64,000 bases of DNA from Alphaproteobacteria bacterium (GTDB lineage Bacteria; Pseudomonadota; Alphaproteobacteria; RF32; CAG-239): positions 62,001-126,000 of the forward strand of contig JAFVFB010000004.1 of assembly GCA_017475705.1 (NCBI GenBank), read 5' to 3'. Positions 17,884 through 27,171 of the stretch are shown in pieces. Under the pieces are notes generated by a model. That model was not told the DNA's origin. It saw nothing but the letters and a program-made list of their open reading frames with translations, and made no database searches. The position numbers and the translations under genes were made by a program. The first letter of the stretch is position 1. Each line of letters begins with the position of its first letter.

Positions 17884-20358
17884 TTAGCGCTGATGGATAT
17901 CTAACTGCGGATATGCAATTTCGATTCCTTCCTCACGAAAACGCTTTAAGATAGCATAGCGAATTTCGCTTGATGCCATAAAATCGACCCTGACATCTGA
18001 AACATGATAACGCAACTCAAAATCAAGCGAAGATGCACCAAAATCCTTAAATACCACCACAGGCGCCGGCACTTTCGCCACCTTACGATTGGCACGAGCG
18101 CATTCTATCAAGAGCTCTGTAACTTTATCCACATCGGCATCATATGAAACACCAACAGTAATGCTCTGACGTTGCCAATTATTCCCATGAGTTAAATTAA
18201 CCAGCGAAGAAGAAATGAGCGTTGCATTAGGGATGATAACACTTCTTTTGGTCCATGTTTCCAATTCGGTCGAGCGGATATTAATTTGTTTAATTTTTCC
18301 TTCTTCACCGCCCAATATTACCCAATCGCCAACCTTAAACGGCCGTTCAAACAAGATAATAATACCGGAGACAAGATTTTTAATAATATCCTGCAAACCG
18401 AAACCGATACCAACCGAAAGAGCACCTGCAATCACCGCCAGATTAGAAAGATCAACCCCCATAGCTGAAACTGCCAACACCACAGAAATAATAAAGCCGA
18501 TAAATGACACTCCTGAAACCAAAGAATGCTTAATTCCCTCGTCCATATTAATTCTGGTCAGCAAATTATCAGAGAGTCTTCGCCTAAACAATCTCACCAG
18601 CGTGATGGAGACCAAAAATACGAACAGTCCGGTTAAAATAGCAATCAGCGAAATATTAATACCTCCAACCTTAAAACCAAACACAAATTTTTTAATACCA
18701 TAGGTCATAAAGCTAGCCGGTACACCCCACAACCGCAGCAACAAATACACCAAACACAGCACCAAAATAGGCGTAATCAACAAAGACATCAAGAAATCAA
18801 CTTTAGACAGCAATCTTTTACGCATCTTAAATGTTCGCACCCAAAAAACAATACTGCGACACAAAACATCAGAGACAACCTTCCGCACTACCACAAATAG
18901 CCCAAATAAAATGATGGTTGCAAAAAAGCGATTAAAAATAAAGCTTGCCAAATCTGGATATCCAAACAAAGATACTGAAAAAGTTGCCAATGCAAACAAG
19001 GTAGAAAACAGAATTACTCGTACCCCAGTATTGATTGATCCACCATCGTCATCATCAGTATTTATGACGCTCTCTGCTTCTTGATCTGCAACATCTTCTG
19101 CCTTAGATTTAATATCCCCAAAGACACTTACTGCAATCATAATGATCACAAAAGCTTTTGCGGCATCAAACACAACCGACAGCAATAAAATCAAAGCATC
19201 TGTTGGATCAAAGAACTGTGCAATATGCAACAAATAAGCACAAATTCCCCATAAAATGATAGAAAAAGTAACCGCCCGAAACACTCTTTCTGCTCTGGCA
19301 TCAGAGATATTAAACAACCGCCAGCGCCCATTCCATGGCGCCAACACCACTCGTGCCGCAGCGCAAGTCAACGTAATTAACAGGGCTTGGAAAAACATAC
19401 TGGCAAGCACTCTACCAAAACGACTTTCTATCAAATCTTTGTTTGTAATTTCCCACGCCAAACAACCACCAATAAGAAGTGATGGAATAACCCCATAAGC
19501 CAAAGCAGTAACGATGGCAACCACCACTTTTTGCCAATACCGAGGCTGGTCATCAGTGCGGCGGTACCCCCAACGATTAATAATAAAACGCCGGACCAAT
19601 AAACCGAAACAAAGTGCCAATCCTAAAATTAGAAAGACATACCATCCCTTAGAATAAAGCTCACCGCGTGCATTATCATTTAAACTTTGATACCATTCAA
19701 CTGGAGACACAGCAATCTTCCAGAAAAACATAGCCGCATCGCCCACTGCCTTAAAAAAGGTCTTCGGCACAATCAGTGCATTTTTTTCTGCTACCAAATT
19801 ACCAATAAGTACACGGCTGCGAGCCTCTCCAACAAGAGCACTGACCCGCGCCACTTCTGCTTTTAGCAGATTCGCTTCAATTAATTTATTTTTATAACCA
19901 TTAACAGCTGCACTATATTTTTCACGCATTTCCGCAATAGACTTGTCTTCTTCGCCATCATCTGTTGTTTTTTCGCCAAAAGCTGCCAACGCGTCTTGTG
20001 CATAAGCTTGGTCTTTCTCCAGTTTTCGGATTTCGTTTTCAATTTTCAACTCTGTTTCAGTCAAATAGGTCGTATTTTTTTCCAAGCTTTGCCGTGAAAA
20101 ATCATTATTTTTGAGTTGGTTTTCAATTTCATCAAGCGATTGAGATATCTTCTTAAAATCAAATTCTTCTGCAGCATTTTCCGCATTATTATCATTTTCA
20201 ACGGCCTCGCCAGCTTTTTGTTTCTGCCCAGCAACATTTTTTGCCTGTGCTGTAGCAACCGAAACATCTTTAGCGTAAGCCTCAGGCGCGAATTTTCCAC
20301 CGCATAACACCAGTGCCAGCACCAATATCAAAAGATAAATTTTTTTCATCATGAGCAT
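17884..20358 (-). CDS. MscS-family mechanosensitive channel with long periplasmic domain
   Basis: An 824-residue protein. A signal peptide (cleavage near AYA-KD) is followed by a ~200-residue coiled-coil periplasmic domain (Glu/Lys/Gln rich), about ten membrane helices, and a C-terminal MscS core. The pore helix and beta domain are recognisable: VIAGALSVGIGFGLQDIIKNLVSG, then FERPFKVGDWVILGGEEGKIKQINIRSTEL. The plan resembles MscK/YbiO/DUF3772-type channels, which release solutes on hypo-osmotic shock. Three in-frame ATGs (20358, 20352, 20349) precede the signal peptide, and none has a clear ribosome site. Confidence 0.88.
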   Translation of the reverse strand: MLMMKKIYLLILVLALVLCGGKFAPEAYAKDVSVATAQAKNVAGQKQKAGEAVENDNNAENAAEEFDFKKISQSLDEIENQLKNNDFSRQSLEKNTTYLTETELKIENEIRKLEKDQAYAQDALAAFGEKTTDDGEEDKSIAEMREKYSAAVNGYKNKLIEANLLKAEVARVSALVGEARSRVLIGNLVAEKNALIVPKTFFKAVGDAAMFFWKIAVSPVEWYQSLNDNARGELYSKGWYVFLILGLALCFGLLVRRFIINRWGYRRTDDQPRYWQKVVVAIVTALAYGVIPSLLIGGCLAWEITNKDLIESRFGRVLASMFFQALLITLTCAAARVVLAPWNGRWRLFNISDARAERVFRAVTFSIILWGICAYLLHIAQFFDPTDALILLLSVVFDAAKAFVIIMIAVSVFGDIKSKAEDVADQEAESVINTDDDDGGSINTGVRVILFSTLFALATFSVSLFGYPDLASFIFNRFFATIILFGLFVVVRKVVSDVLCRSIVFWVRTFKMRKRLLSKVDFLMSLLITPILVLCLVYLLLRLWGVPASFMTYGIKKFVFGFKVGGINISLIAILTGLFVFLVSITLVRLFRRRLSDNLLTRINMDEGIKHSLVSGVSFIGFIISVVLAVSAMGVDLSNLAVIAGALSVGIGFGLQDIIKNLVSGIIILFERPFKVGDWVILGGEEGKIKQINIRSTELETWTKRSVIIPNATLISSSLVNLTHGNNWQRQSITVGVSYDADVDKVTELLIECARANRKVAKVPAPVVVFKDFGASSLDFELRYHVSDVRVDFMASSEIRYAILKRFREEGIEIAYPQLDIHQR

Positions 20359-20463
20359 GCCTATAACAATAAAAAAAGACTTTTACTAAAACAGATAAAA
20401 TCATAACATTAGTTTATGATATTACCAGCAATTTTTCAAATTTATCACGTGACATTAAACAAT

Positions 20464-21459
20464 TCACATCCACTTTTTCAAAATAGCAAAAGCGACCTTA
20501 GCCCCGCCGGCTCGAAGGTTATCTGCCACTGTCCAAAAACTGATTCCGTTATCAACAGAAACATCTTGCCGCACACGTGAGATATAAATTGAATCTTCTC
20601 CTTGTACATCATCAACACTCACATAACCGGCATCAACATTTTTATCAAACACCACCACATCCGGCACCGATTGCATATTATTGCGAATATCATCTGCATC
20701 AACTTCGTCATTAAATTCAGCATTAACAAACGCCGCATCACCAATAAACGTCGGAACAAAAGCACAATTAGCATGCACTTTAATATCATTTTGCAAAATT
20801 TTTTTGATTTCTGCATTAATAGACCATTCCAACGCCGTTTCATCACCCACAAATTCCCCCACTTGTGGCAAGACATTAAAGGCTATTTGCTTTTTAAATA
20901 TTTCCTGATTATCCGCCAACGTTTCATTAAGAAAGATTTTGCGCGATTGAGAAAACAGTTCATCCATCGCCGGCCTACCATAATAAGAGGTTGAACAAAA
21001 CACATTAACCACCAAGCGTTTCAATTGATGTTGCTTTAAGCTATGAGCTAAAGGTAACAATGTTTGGTACACAATAGCCGAAGGCACACCCACAATTTGC
21101 AACTCTTTAGTCAGTAAATTTCCATTAATTTCATTAATAACATACGGCACATCAGCATCTGTAAACGTAGCACCGGATAGGTCGATAACTTTACACCCAG
21201 CGTTGGCCGCTTTTTTAATATAGCGTTTACCGAGTTCTTTAGTAGCAGCAAATATAAGCACATCTGCCTTCTTAAAATCAAATTCTTCAAGTGCCAATAC
21301 ATCAAGTTCATCATCTTCCCCATAAGAAACAATTGACCCAAGGGGAGATTTAGCCTCCAACGCATAAACATCATCAACAGGAATATCATTTTCAGACAAC
21401 AACGTCAACAGTTCATGACCGAGGCTTTCTTTAACACCAGCAACAGCAATTTTAGACAT
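20464..21459 (-). CDS. Aspartate-semialdehyde dehydrogenase-like protein, catalytic residues missing (USG-1-like)
   Basis: 331 residues from the ATG at 21459, which has AAAGGA 6 nt upstream; the longer frame uses TTG. The chain follows Asd from an N-terminal NAD(P)-binding fold (IAVAGVKESLGHELLTLL) to the end (FWTVADNLRAGGAKVAFAIL). The catalytic Cys motif, normally within NPNCST, reads VGVPSAIVYQ, and the catalytic His of the usual GHS motif reads FIGDAAF. Asd makes aspartate semialdehyde for lysine, threonine and diaminopimelate; this protein should not. It resembles USG-1, a non-catalytic Asd paralogue of some proteobacteria. A true asd should lie elsewhere. Confidence 0.8.
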   Translation of the reverse strand: MSKIAVAGVKESLGHELLTLLSENDIPVDDVYALEAKSPLGSIVSYGEDDELDVLALEEFDFKKADVLIFAATKELGKRYIKKAANAGCKVIDLSGATFTDADVPYVINEINGNLLTKELQIVGVPSAIVYQTLLPLAHSLKQHQLKRLVVNVFCSTSYYGRPAMDELFSQSRKIFLNETLADNQEIFKKQIAFNVLPQVGEFVGDETALEWSINAEIKKILQNDIKVHANCAFVPTFIGDAAFVNAEFNDEVDADDIRNNMQSVPDVVVFDKNVDAGYVSVDDVQGEDSIYISRVRQDVSVDNGISFWTVADNLRAGGAKVAFAILKKWM

Positions 21460-21621
21460 GAAAAATCCTTTCAAAAAAAATTAGATAGAGTAGAGATGAC
21501 ACCTTTTTCACTTTTTTTCAAGCAATTTTTGCACGCATCACCTCTTCTCCAATCACCTCACCTCCGTAGCGTAATTTCAAGCAGTAATTCCTCACATACG
21601 CCCATATTTTCTCTGTTAATG

Positions 21622-23088
21622 TTACAAATTAATCACACTGCAATCAACTTTTTCTTGCTCATGCTCAACCACCATTTCGATATCCTGCGTCGCGCCACTT
21701 TCCAAATCAAAATGCCACTCATGGAAATTTCCTTCTCCAGCCTCACCAGTGAGTGTTTCACTAACAATAACCGCCTGTGCCGGCAAAGCTTGTTTCAGCG
21801 CTAGATGAATTTTTTTCTGGCTTTTATTCACCATCTGGTAGTTAACAAGGTAGCGATAATTAGTCACAATGCTAGGGCATTTTTGCCCAGTCTTTTTCAC
21901 CGTATTTTGCTTAACTTGATGAACTTCAGTAATTTTGCCTTCTCCATACACATCGAAATATTTTCCAAGCTGGAGCGAGATTTTTTGCCCTGCTGCTTTA
22001 TGGTCGATAACATTTTCACCAATAAACTGCAAAGCTCCTTTATCATCAGGTGCATAAAAGCTGATTTTTCCTTGAGGCAAAGGCAGTCCCAAGCCATCAT
22101 CAGCATCATTTATAAAATGGTAAAAAACTTGCGGATGAGCATCCTTAAATATCCCCTTACTGCCATTAAAATTGAGAGCGGACACCAGCACGCCCTCTTT
22201 TTGATATTTAACCTTTGGCGCAGTCAAAAAAGAAACTTGCTTAATTTGTCCGTTTTTAAGCTCCGTAACTTCAGGAATTTGATAAACATAGTAGCTATCC
22301 AGCATAACCGGTGCTTCCATCACGGCCGCATTTTCCGCAAAACTATCAGCCATAGCTGCCATCATAACATTACCACGTGCGGCTTTCATTAACCGCGGTT
22401 GCATATATTGCGCAACCGTATTAACATCACCGGCAATAAGGTTAATTTTCGCCTGTTCATACCCACTGCCGGAATGGTTTGTAATAGCAGCCCGACCGAG
22501 CAAAGACAGCGTTTCATCATCATTAACATGAGCGACATAATTTGCCTCCCATTCAAATCCCGTTGCCAAATAAGCCAAATTAAGCTGTTTTATCCCTTCA
22601 GCAACGGCCTCAATTTTAGCCATCAACGTCGGCGTTGTATTGAGCGTACCTGGCACCTGCTCAAATATCACCCGTCCCGGAAATTGCGTTTCAATACCGT
22701 AGTCAAATTTAAGCACCGGCTCCTCCCCATTGACAGCAATCAGCTGCGCCCTTTCAAAAATATTTTTACCGCTATCCGGATTCGTTCTAACTGTCATAAC
22801 ATTTTGCCCGACAAAAGCATTCAACATCGACGCATAATTGATACCGGCATAATCATAATTTTGTTCCAGCACTTTGATTCCCTGACCATAAATAAAAGCT
22901 GATTCCGGTTTCATCTGTTGGGCCACTTCATCAAAAACGACCTGGTTAATTCCTTTAACCAATTGAACCGGTTGGCTTTTTTTAATCATTGCCAGATTTT
23001 GATTATAAACGGTAATTTCGATGGGTTCTGCAACAGCAGAAAAAGAGCAAAATGCAGCAATTCCACACCAAAGAGCAGCAAATTTCAT
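21622..23088 (-). CDS. DUF4139-family exported protein
   Basis: 488 residues with a signal peptide (cleavage after AVA-EP) and a beta-rich body. The start EPIEITVYNQNLAMIKK and the middle LNLAYLATGFEWEANYVAHV, with AKINLIAGDVN, match the DUF4139 family found in many alphaproteobacteria. Its function is not established. A GGGGAGA site precedes the ATG. Neighbouring genes on the same strand concern the envelope, but the ~160-nt gap upstream of the asd-like gene argues against one operon. Confidence 0.8.
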   Translation of the reverse strand: MKFAALWCGIAAFCSFSAVAEPIEITVYNQNLAMIKKSQPVQLVKGINQVVFDEVAQQMKPESAFIYGQGIKVLEQNYDYAGINYASMLNAFVGQNVMTVRTNPDSGKNIFERAQLIAVNGEEPVLKFDYGIETQFPGRVIFEQVPGTLNTTPTLMAKIEAVAEGIKQLNLAYLATGFEWEANYVAHVNDDETLSLLGRAAITNHSGSGYEQAKINLIAGDVNTVAQYMQPRLMKAARGNVMMAAMADSFAENAAVMEAPVMLDSYYVYQIPEVTELKNGQIKQVSFLTAPKVKYQKEGVLVSALNFNGSKGIFKDAHPQVFYHFINDADDGLGLPLPQGKISFYAPDDKGALQFIGENVIDHKAAGQKISLQLGKYFDVYGEGKITEVHQVKQNTVKKTGQKCPSIVTNYRYLVNYQMVNKSQKKIHLALKQALPAQAVIVSETLTGEAGEGNFHEWHFDLESGATQDIEMVVEHEQEKVDCSVINL

Positions 23089-23151
23089 AACAAATCTCCC
23101 CTAAATAAAAGCAACTAAATTGCTATTAAAATAACAACAAACTGCAAAATG

Positions 23152-23919
23152 TCAAGCTGAGAAGGCACGCGCCAACTGCTCTGCTGCAAGCTTTAAGCAT
23201 AACACCTGTTGTATAAATTTTTGCCCTTGAAACGGCCGAAAAAGCGGCACTGTCGGATAAAGCGAATGATGCGTATAAAACCAGATATAGACCTGTTCAC
23301 CATCTGCCACCACTGTTGCTTTTTGCCCCCCTAAGAGGAGCATTAATCTTTCAATCAAAACAACCGCCTGCTTTTCTACTAAATAATGAGCCAACCCTCC
23401 GGTTACCTGCAGCTCATTCTTTTGTTTATAGATTTGTGCTTGTCCAGACATCATCTCTTTTGGTACCGAAAAAGCCCCTATAATTCCCTCAAAAACAGTA
23501 TGTGTCAGCGGCAAAAAACGTGCAGAAATTTTATGATAAAACCAACTCTCTTCAAAATAAAAATCATCACTCTCACACACATTTTTACATTCATGAGATA
23601 AACCACTTGCCACAACCTTTTGTGCTAATAACAAATGCTCGTCAATTCCTTTTCCCACATCAAAACGCAAAGCTGAAAAAGCCGGATAATCAGCATTAAG
23701 TAGCAAACTTTCAACTCGCCCTTGCAATGCCAATTGCAGTTCATGAATCATAAAATACACCAAAATTCCAACCATCATCACGATCACACTCAAAGTAATC
23801 AAATGGGGAATGGTCCAAAAACTTATCAGTAAAACCACCATTGCTAAAAATAATACAACCAACGCCTGTTTCTGGTAATTTTTTTGGTATTGATTAATCT
23901 CACAAATTTTTTCTTTCAT
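23152..23919 (-). CDS. Membrane protein of unknown function, possibly DUF3137-like
   Basis: 255 residues with two adjacent hydrophobic helices (~residues 18-58) and a cytoplasmic-type C-terminal domain. The soluble part (AFSALRFDVGKGIDEHLLLAQ... and LTHTVFEGIIGAFSVPKE) has the outline of DUF3137 proteins, but I am not certain. The ribosome site (TGGAA) is weak. It lies 43 nt downstream of lpxK on the same strand, so co-transcription with the lipid A genes is plausible. Confidence 0.6.
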   Translation of the reverse strand: MKEKICEINQYQKNYQKQALVVLFLAMVVLLISFWTIPHLITLSVIVMMVGILVYFMIHELQLALQGRVESLLLNADYPAFSALRFDVGKGIDEHLLLAQKVVASGLSHECKNVCESDDFYFEESWFYHKISARFLPLTHTVFEGIIGAFSVPKEMMSGQAQIYKQKNELQVTGGLAHYLVEKQAVVLIERLMLLLGGQKATVVADGEQVYIWFYTHHSLYPTVPLFRPFQGQKFIQQVLCLKLAAEQLARAFSA

Positions 23920-23962
23920 CAGCTATTCCAACATTTCCAATACAGCAAGCTTTTTATTATTG

Positions 23963-24889
23963 TCACCTTTCTACTGCCCATACATCATCGTCCAATTTTG
24001 CCCTAATTTTTAACACATAAATATCTGGATCACCAATTTTTACAAAATCTTTTTCTGTTGTCACCAAAACAAGCCCTGCCGCTGCAGCTTCAGCTTTCAA
24101 CGCCTCAACATCCGTCTGATGATAGGCATAGTGGTCTGCAAAATTTCTTGTTTTTACAACCTCATATCCACATGAACGTAGCGTTTGATAAAACTTTTCC
24201 GGATGTCCAATTCCTGCAAATGCAAAAACCCGTCGTGAAGGCAAATTTAGCGGTTCAGCCTCAATTTTTGCAAAACAAACCGGCAAAGCACACTTCTCCG
24301 CCAGCCGTGTTTTATCTTCACCCACAATTACAATACGCGTCGCACGCTTTTGGCCATTTGCTAAAGTTTCCCTTAGTGGTCCAGCCGGCAAAATATGACC
24401 ATTACCCAACCCCTTAGTGCCATCAAAAACGAGCCAGCTTTCGTCCTTAAACAGCGACGGATTTTGAAAGCCATCATCCATAACAATCACCTCAGCACCG
24501 AGTTGAACGGCCATTTCTGCCCCATGAGCACGATTAGGCGCAATAATTGTCGGAGCAATAAGCGCCAATAACCGCGCCTCATCACCGGTTTGGTAAGCAG
24601 TATGTTTAGATAAGTCCACTACAACATTTTTAAGATGTCCTTTATACCCGCGTGTCAAGAAAAACACTTTTTTCCCTTGTTCAAGGTAATGTCTAGCAAC
24701 CGCTTGCGCGATGGGGGTTTTTCCCACCCCACCAGCAGTAATATTCCCCACACAAATGACTTTAGCTTTTACCCTATAGGGCCTGCAAAATTTTAGGCGC
24801 AGCTGCGTCACGCTTCCATAAATCCATGCCAATGGCCCTAAAAGCCTACTTAGCCAATTATTTTTTTGCCAAAAGGAAGGTGTTTTCAT
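23963..24889 (-). CDS. lpxK: Tetraacyldisaccharide 4'-kinase
   Basis: A 308-residue inner-membrane kinase that adds the 4'-phosphate in lipid A synthesis, using ATP. The P-loop is VGNITAGGVGKTPIAQ (~residues 47-62), with the conserved FFLTRGYKG after it and VIVMDDGFQNPSLFKD in the middle, all LpxK signatures. A single N-terminal hydrophobic segment anchors it. Its ATG overlaps the stop codon of waaA by one base (TAATG), so the two are translationally coupled. Length is typical. Confidence 0.95.
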   Translation of the reverse strand: MKTPSFWQKNNWLSRLLGPLAWIYGSVTQLRLKFCRPYRVKAKVICVGNITAGGVGKTPIAQAVARHYLEQGKKVFFLTRGYKGHLKNVVVDLSKHTAYQTGDEARLLALIAPTIIAPNRAHGAEMAVQLGAEVIVMDDGFQNPSLFKDESWLVFDGTKGLGNGHILPAGPLRETLANGQKRATRIVIVGEDKTRLAEKCALPVCFAKIEAEPLNLPSRRVFAFAGIGHPEKFYQTLRSCGYEVVKTRNFADHYAYHQTDVEALKAEAAAAGLVLVTTEKDFVKIGDPDIYVLKIRAKLDDDVWAVER

Positions 24890-26157
24890 TACTTAAGCTC
24901 CTGTTTCAACACAGTGACAATACTATCCAGAACTTGCGCCTCTTTAAGGGTCCATTGAAATGCATTATTCTGCTGTTTTTTCAAATTCTGCGGATTGAGA
25001 AACAACGACATAGCCTTATCAATAACTTCTTGAGCAGATTCAACTTTATATACAGCCGCTGCATGAAGTGCCCGCATTGTCATATCATTAAAGTTATGCA
25101 TATATGGACCGATAATCACAGCATTATGATCACGTGCTGGTTCCATAAAATTCTGCCCCCCATGAGCGACCAAAGACCCTCCCACAAAAGTAACCTCAGC
25201 GAGCCGATACCAAAGTCCCATTTCACCAATTGTATCCGCAAGATATATCTCTGTCTTATTATTAATATTCTGATTAAGTGAACGCTGTGCCACCTGATAC
25301 CCCAATTGTTGGAGTGATGCACAAATTTCCCCCCCACGATTAGGATGTCGAGGCACAATAATCGTTAGCATCTGCGGAATTTTTTCTTTCATTTGCGGCA
25401 GAAGGCGAGCTAGCTGCACTTCTTCATCACGATGAGTGGAACTTATAAGAAAGACCGGTCTGTTATGGATAGCTTTCTGTAGATACGCCAATTTATCATC
25501 ATCAACCGGCAAAGGCATCGCCGCATATTTAATATTACCGAAACATTCGACCCTTTTAGCCCCCAATGCGATAAGCCTTTCTTGATCCTGCTGAGATTGC
25601 CCCAAACAAAGAGAGAAACATTGCAGCAATTCTTTAGCAATAAAGCGAAATTTCTGCCATGTGGCAAAAGATTTATCAGAGATTCTCCCATTAATCAAAA
25701 TAAGTGGAATACGTCGCCCAGCTGTTTCAGAAAGGAGTGATGGCCACAATTCAGATTCGAACCAAAGAACAGCATCAGGTTTAAAATGATTTAAGAGACG
25801 CCGTGCATATTTCGGAACATCAAAAGGAACAAACTGGTGGAAAGCGCGGTTTGGTAATCTCTTAGCCATAATCTCAGCAGAAGTCAGTGTTCCTGTTGTC
25901 ACTAAGATAGAAAGATTCGGATTTTGTGCCAATAATTTATGAATAAGCGGCAACATAGAAATAGCCTCACCAACTGAAGCACCATGAAACCAAAACAATT
26001 TTCCTTCCGGCCGCGGATGAGTATAGATACCCAAACGTTCATTAAAACGCGTAGGGTGTTCTTTACCACGTTTCAAACGCCGACGAACATAAGTTATCCT
26101 TAGGAGCGGAAACAGCAGACTAATAAAAAATTTATAGGCTTTTATAAACATAGGCAC
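24889..26157 (-). CDS. waaA: 3-deoxy-D-manno-octulosonic acid (Kdo) transferase
   Basis: 422 residues. WaaA transfers Kdo from CMP-Kdo to the lipid A precursor at the cytoplasmic face of the inner membrane. There is an N-terminal membrane helix, then FWFHGASVGEAISMLPLI with the acceptor-side catalytic Glu, and a GT-B fold. The CMP-Kdo site is visible as STHRDEE, VPRHPNRGGEI and FVGGSLVAHGGQNFMEPA. It lies between the DUF374 acyltransferase (10 nt upstream) and lpxK (1-nt overlap), forming a compact lipid A operon. Confidence 0.95.
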   Translation of the reverse strand: MPMFIKAYKFFISLLFPLLRITYVRRRLKRGKEHPTRFNERLGIYTHPRPEGKLFWFHGASVGEAISMLPLIHKLLAQNPNLSILVTTGTLTSAEIMAKRLPNRAFHQFVPFDVPKYARRLLNHFKPDAVLWFESELWPSLLSETAGRRIPLILINGRISDKSFATWQKFRFIAKELLQCFSLCLGQSQQDQERLIALGAKRVECFGNIKYAAMPLPVDDDKLAYLQKAIHNRPVFLISSTHRDEEVQLARLLPQMKEKIPQMLTIIVPRHPNRGGEICASLQQLGYQVAQRSLNQNINNKTEIYLADTIGEMGLWYRLAEVTFVGGSLVAHGGQNFMEPARDHNAVIIGPYMHNFNDMTMRALHAAAVYKVESAQEVIDKAMSLFLNPQNLKKQQNNAFQWTLKEAQVLDSIVTVLKQELK

Positions 26158-26167
26158 TCACCCTTTT

Positions 26168-26914
26168 TTAATGCCGATGATGATATTTTTTCTGACGCAC
26201 CGTATCTTCTGGTAAGATAAGCGGCAAACCGCATTGTCGATCAGCTTTATGCGTCAATTCATTAAGCTCGTCCTCAAACTGGCGGCGTAATTGTTCAAGT
26301 TGTTCATCAGAAGCATCTGCTGGAACATACAATGGCTTTGTACCATAGACGATTCCTTGTTGAAATGGCTTTGGTAATAGCATAGCATCCCATGCTTTTG
26401 CAAGAACCGTAGCATGGCGAGAACTATAAGTAAAACCCATAATTGGCTTACCTGTTTTTTGCGCAAAATAAATAACACTTTTATTAAGACGCATTCTTGG
26501 CCCACGCGGTCCATCAGAAATAAGAGAGACAACCGTACCGTCATTAAGTTCTTTAATAATATCAAGAGCAGCAGCAGTAGCATGACGATCTGAAGAGCCA
26601 TCAATAGAAAGAATATGATAATATTTAAGCATCTGAGCGATGATACGACCATCATTATGCGGTGAAACGAGGGCCTTCATCAAACGCGTATTACGCCAGA
26701 AGAATGGGAGCATTAAAGCACGCCCATGCCATGCGACAAAGATACCACCATTATTTTGAGCAATCAGCTGCTCAAATTCCTGTTGTCCAAAAATAGCAAA
26801 GCGACCTGTTTTGCCGACAAACCAAGAATAGAGATAAGCCAACGAACCGATAAGAAAGGTAACCAGACGCGTACGCCCGAACCATTTTAAGAGATGTTTA
26901 ATTTTTTTGCGCAA
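26168..26914 (-). CDS. DUF374 lysophospholipid acyltransferase-like protein
   Basis: 248 residues using a TTG at 26914, because GGAGG lies 5 nt before it; the longer frame to 26938 has no such site. It belongs to the DUF374 branch of the lysophospholipid/lipid A acyltransferase superfamily. There is one N-terminal membrane segment. FVAWHGRALMLPFFW stands in place of the usual HX4D motif, and ISDGPRGPRMRLNKSVI forms the acyl-acceptor loop. Position before waaA-lpxK suggests a role in lipid A or phospholipid acylation. This gene order is common in alphaproteobacteria. Confidence 0.85.
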   Translation of the reverse strand: MRKKIKHLLKWFGRTRLVTFLIGSLAYLYSWFVGKTGRFAIFGQQEFEQLIAQNNGGIFVAWHGRALMLPFFWRNTRLMKALVSPHNDGRIIAQMLKYYHILSIDGSSDRHATAAALDIIKELNDGTVVSLISDGPRGPRMRLNKSVIYFAQKTGKPIMGFTYSSRHATVLAKAWDAMLLPKPFQQGIVYGTKPLYVPADASDEQLEQLRRQFEDELNELTHKADRQCGLPLILPEDTVRQKKYHHRH

Positions 26915-26976
26915 AGGAACCTCCAAAAAATAGAGCAACCATCAGAATAATAAGAAGTAAGAGTTAGCAATGGCAC

Positions 26977-27043
26977 AAAGCACCTTGCCGAAGGCATTAG
27001 CACACGCGAAATATACAAAGCATACATGAGCGCGTACTAATTT
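26977..27043 (+). repeat. Dispersed hairpin element, decayed copy (D)
   Basis: A degraded copy of the family described at 27081. It retains AAAGCACC, GAAGGCATTAGCAC, an ATATAC...CATACA centre and GCGCGTACTAA, in the same order and orientation as the intact neighbour. Pairing remains (TTAG with CTAA, GCG with CGC); the outer 3' arm is lost. Confidence 0.6.
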
Positions 27044-27080
27044 AACCAGAATAATAAAGAGTGAGGGATAGAAATGGGAT

Positions 27081-27171
27081 AAAGTGCCATGCTGAAGGCA
27101 TGAGCACAAGCGAAGTGTACAAAGGGGTACATAAGCGCGTGCTAATGCCTTCATGATGGTGCTTTAGCACA
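27081..27171 (+). repeat. Dispersed long hairpin element (C) at the gltX 3' end
   Basis: A nested inverted repeat: AAAGTGCCAT (27081-27090) with ATGGTGCTTT (27156-27165), GAAGGCAT with ATGCCTTC, AGCAC with GTGCT, and GTAC with GTAC around a short loop. The outer arm pairs fully only if two G-U pairs form on the plus-strand RNA. Its outer 3' arm runs into the gltX stop codon (27164-27166 on the plus strand). Confidence 0.8.
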
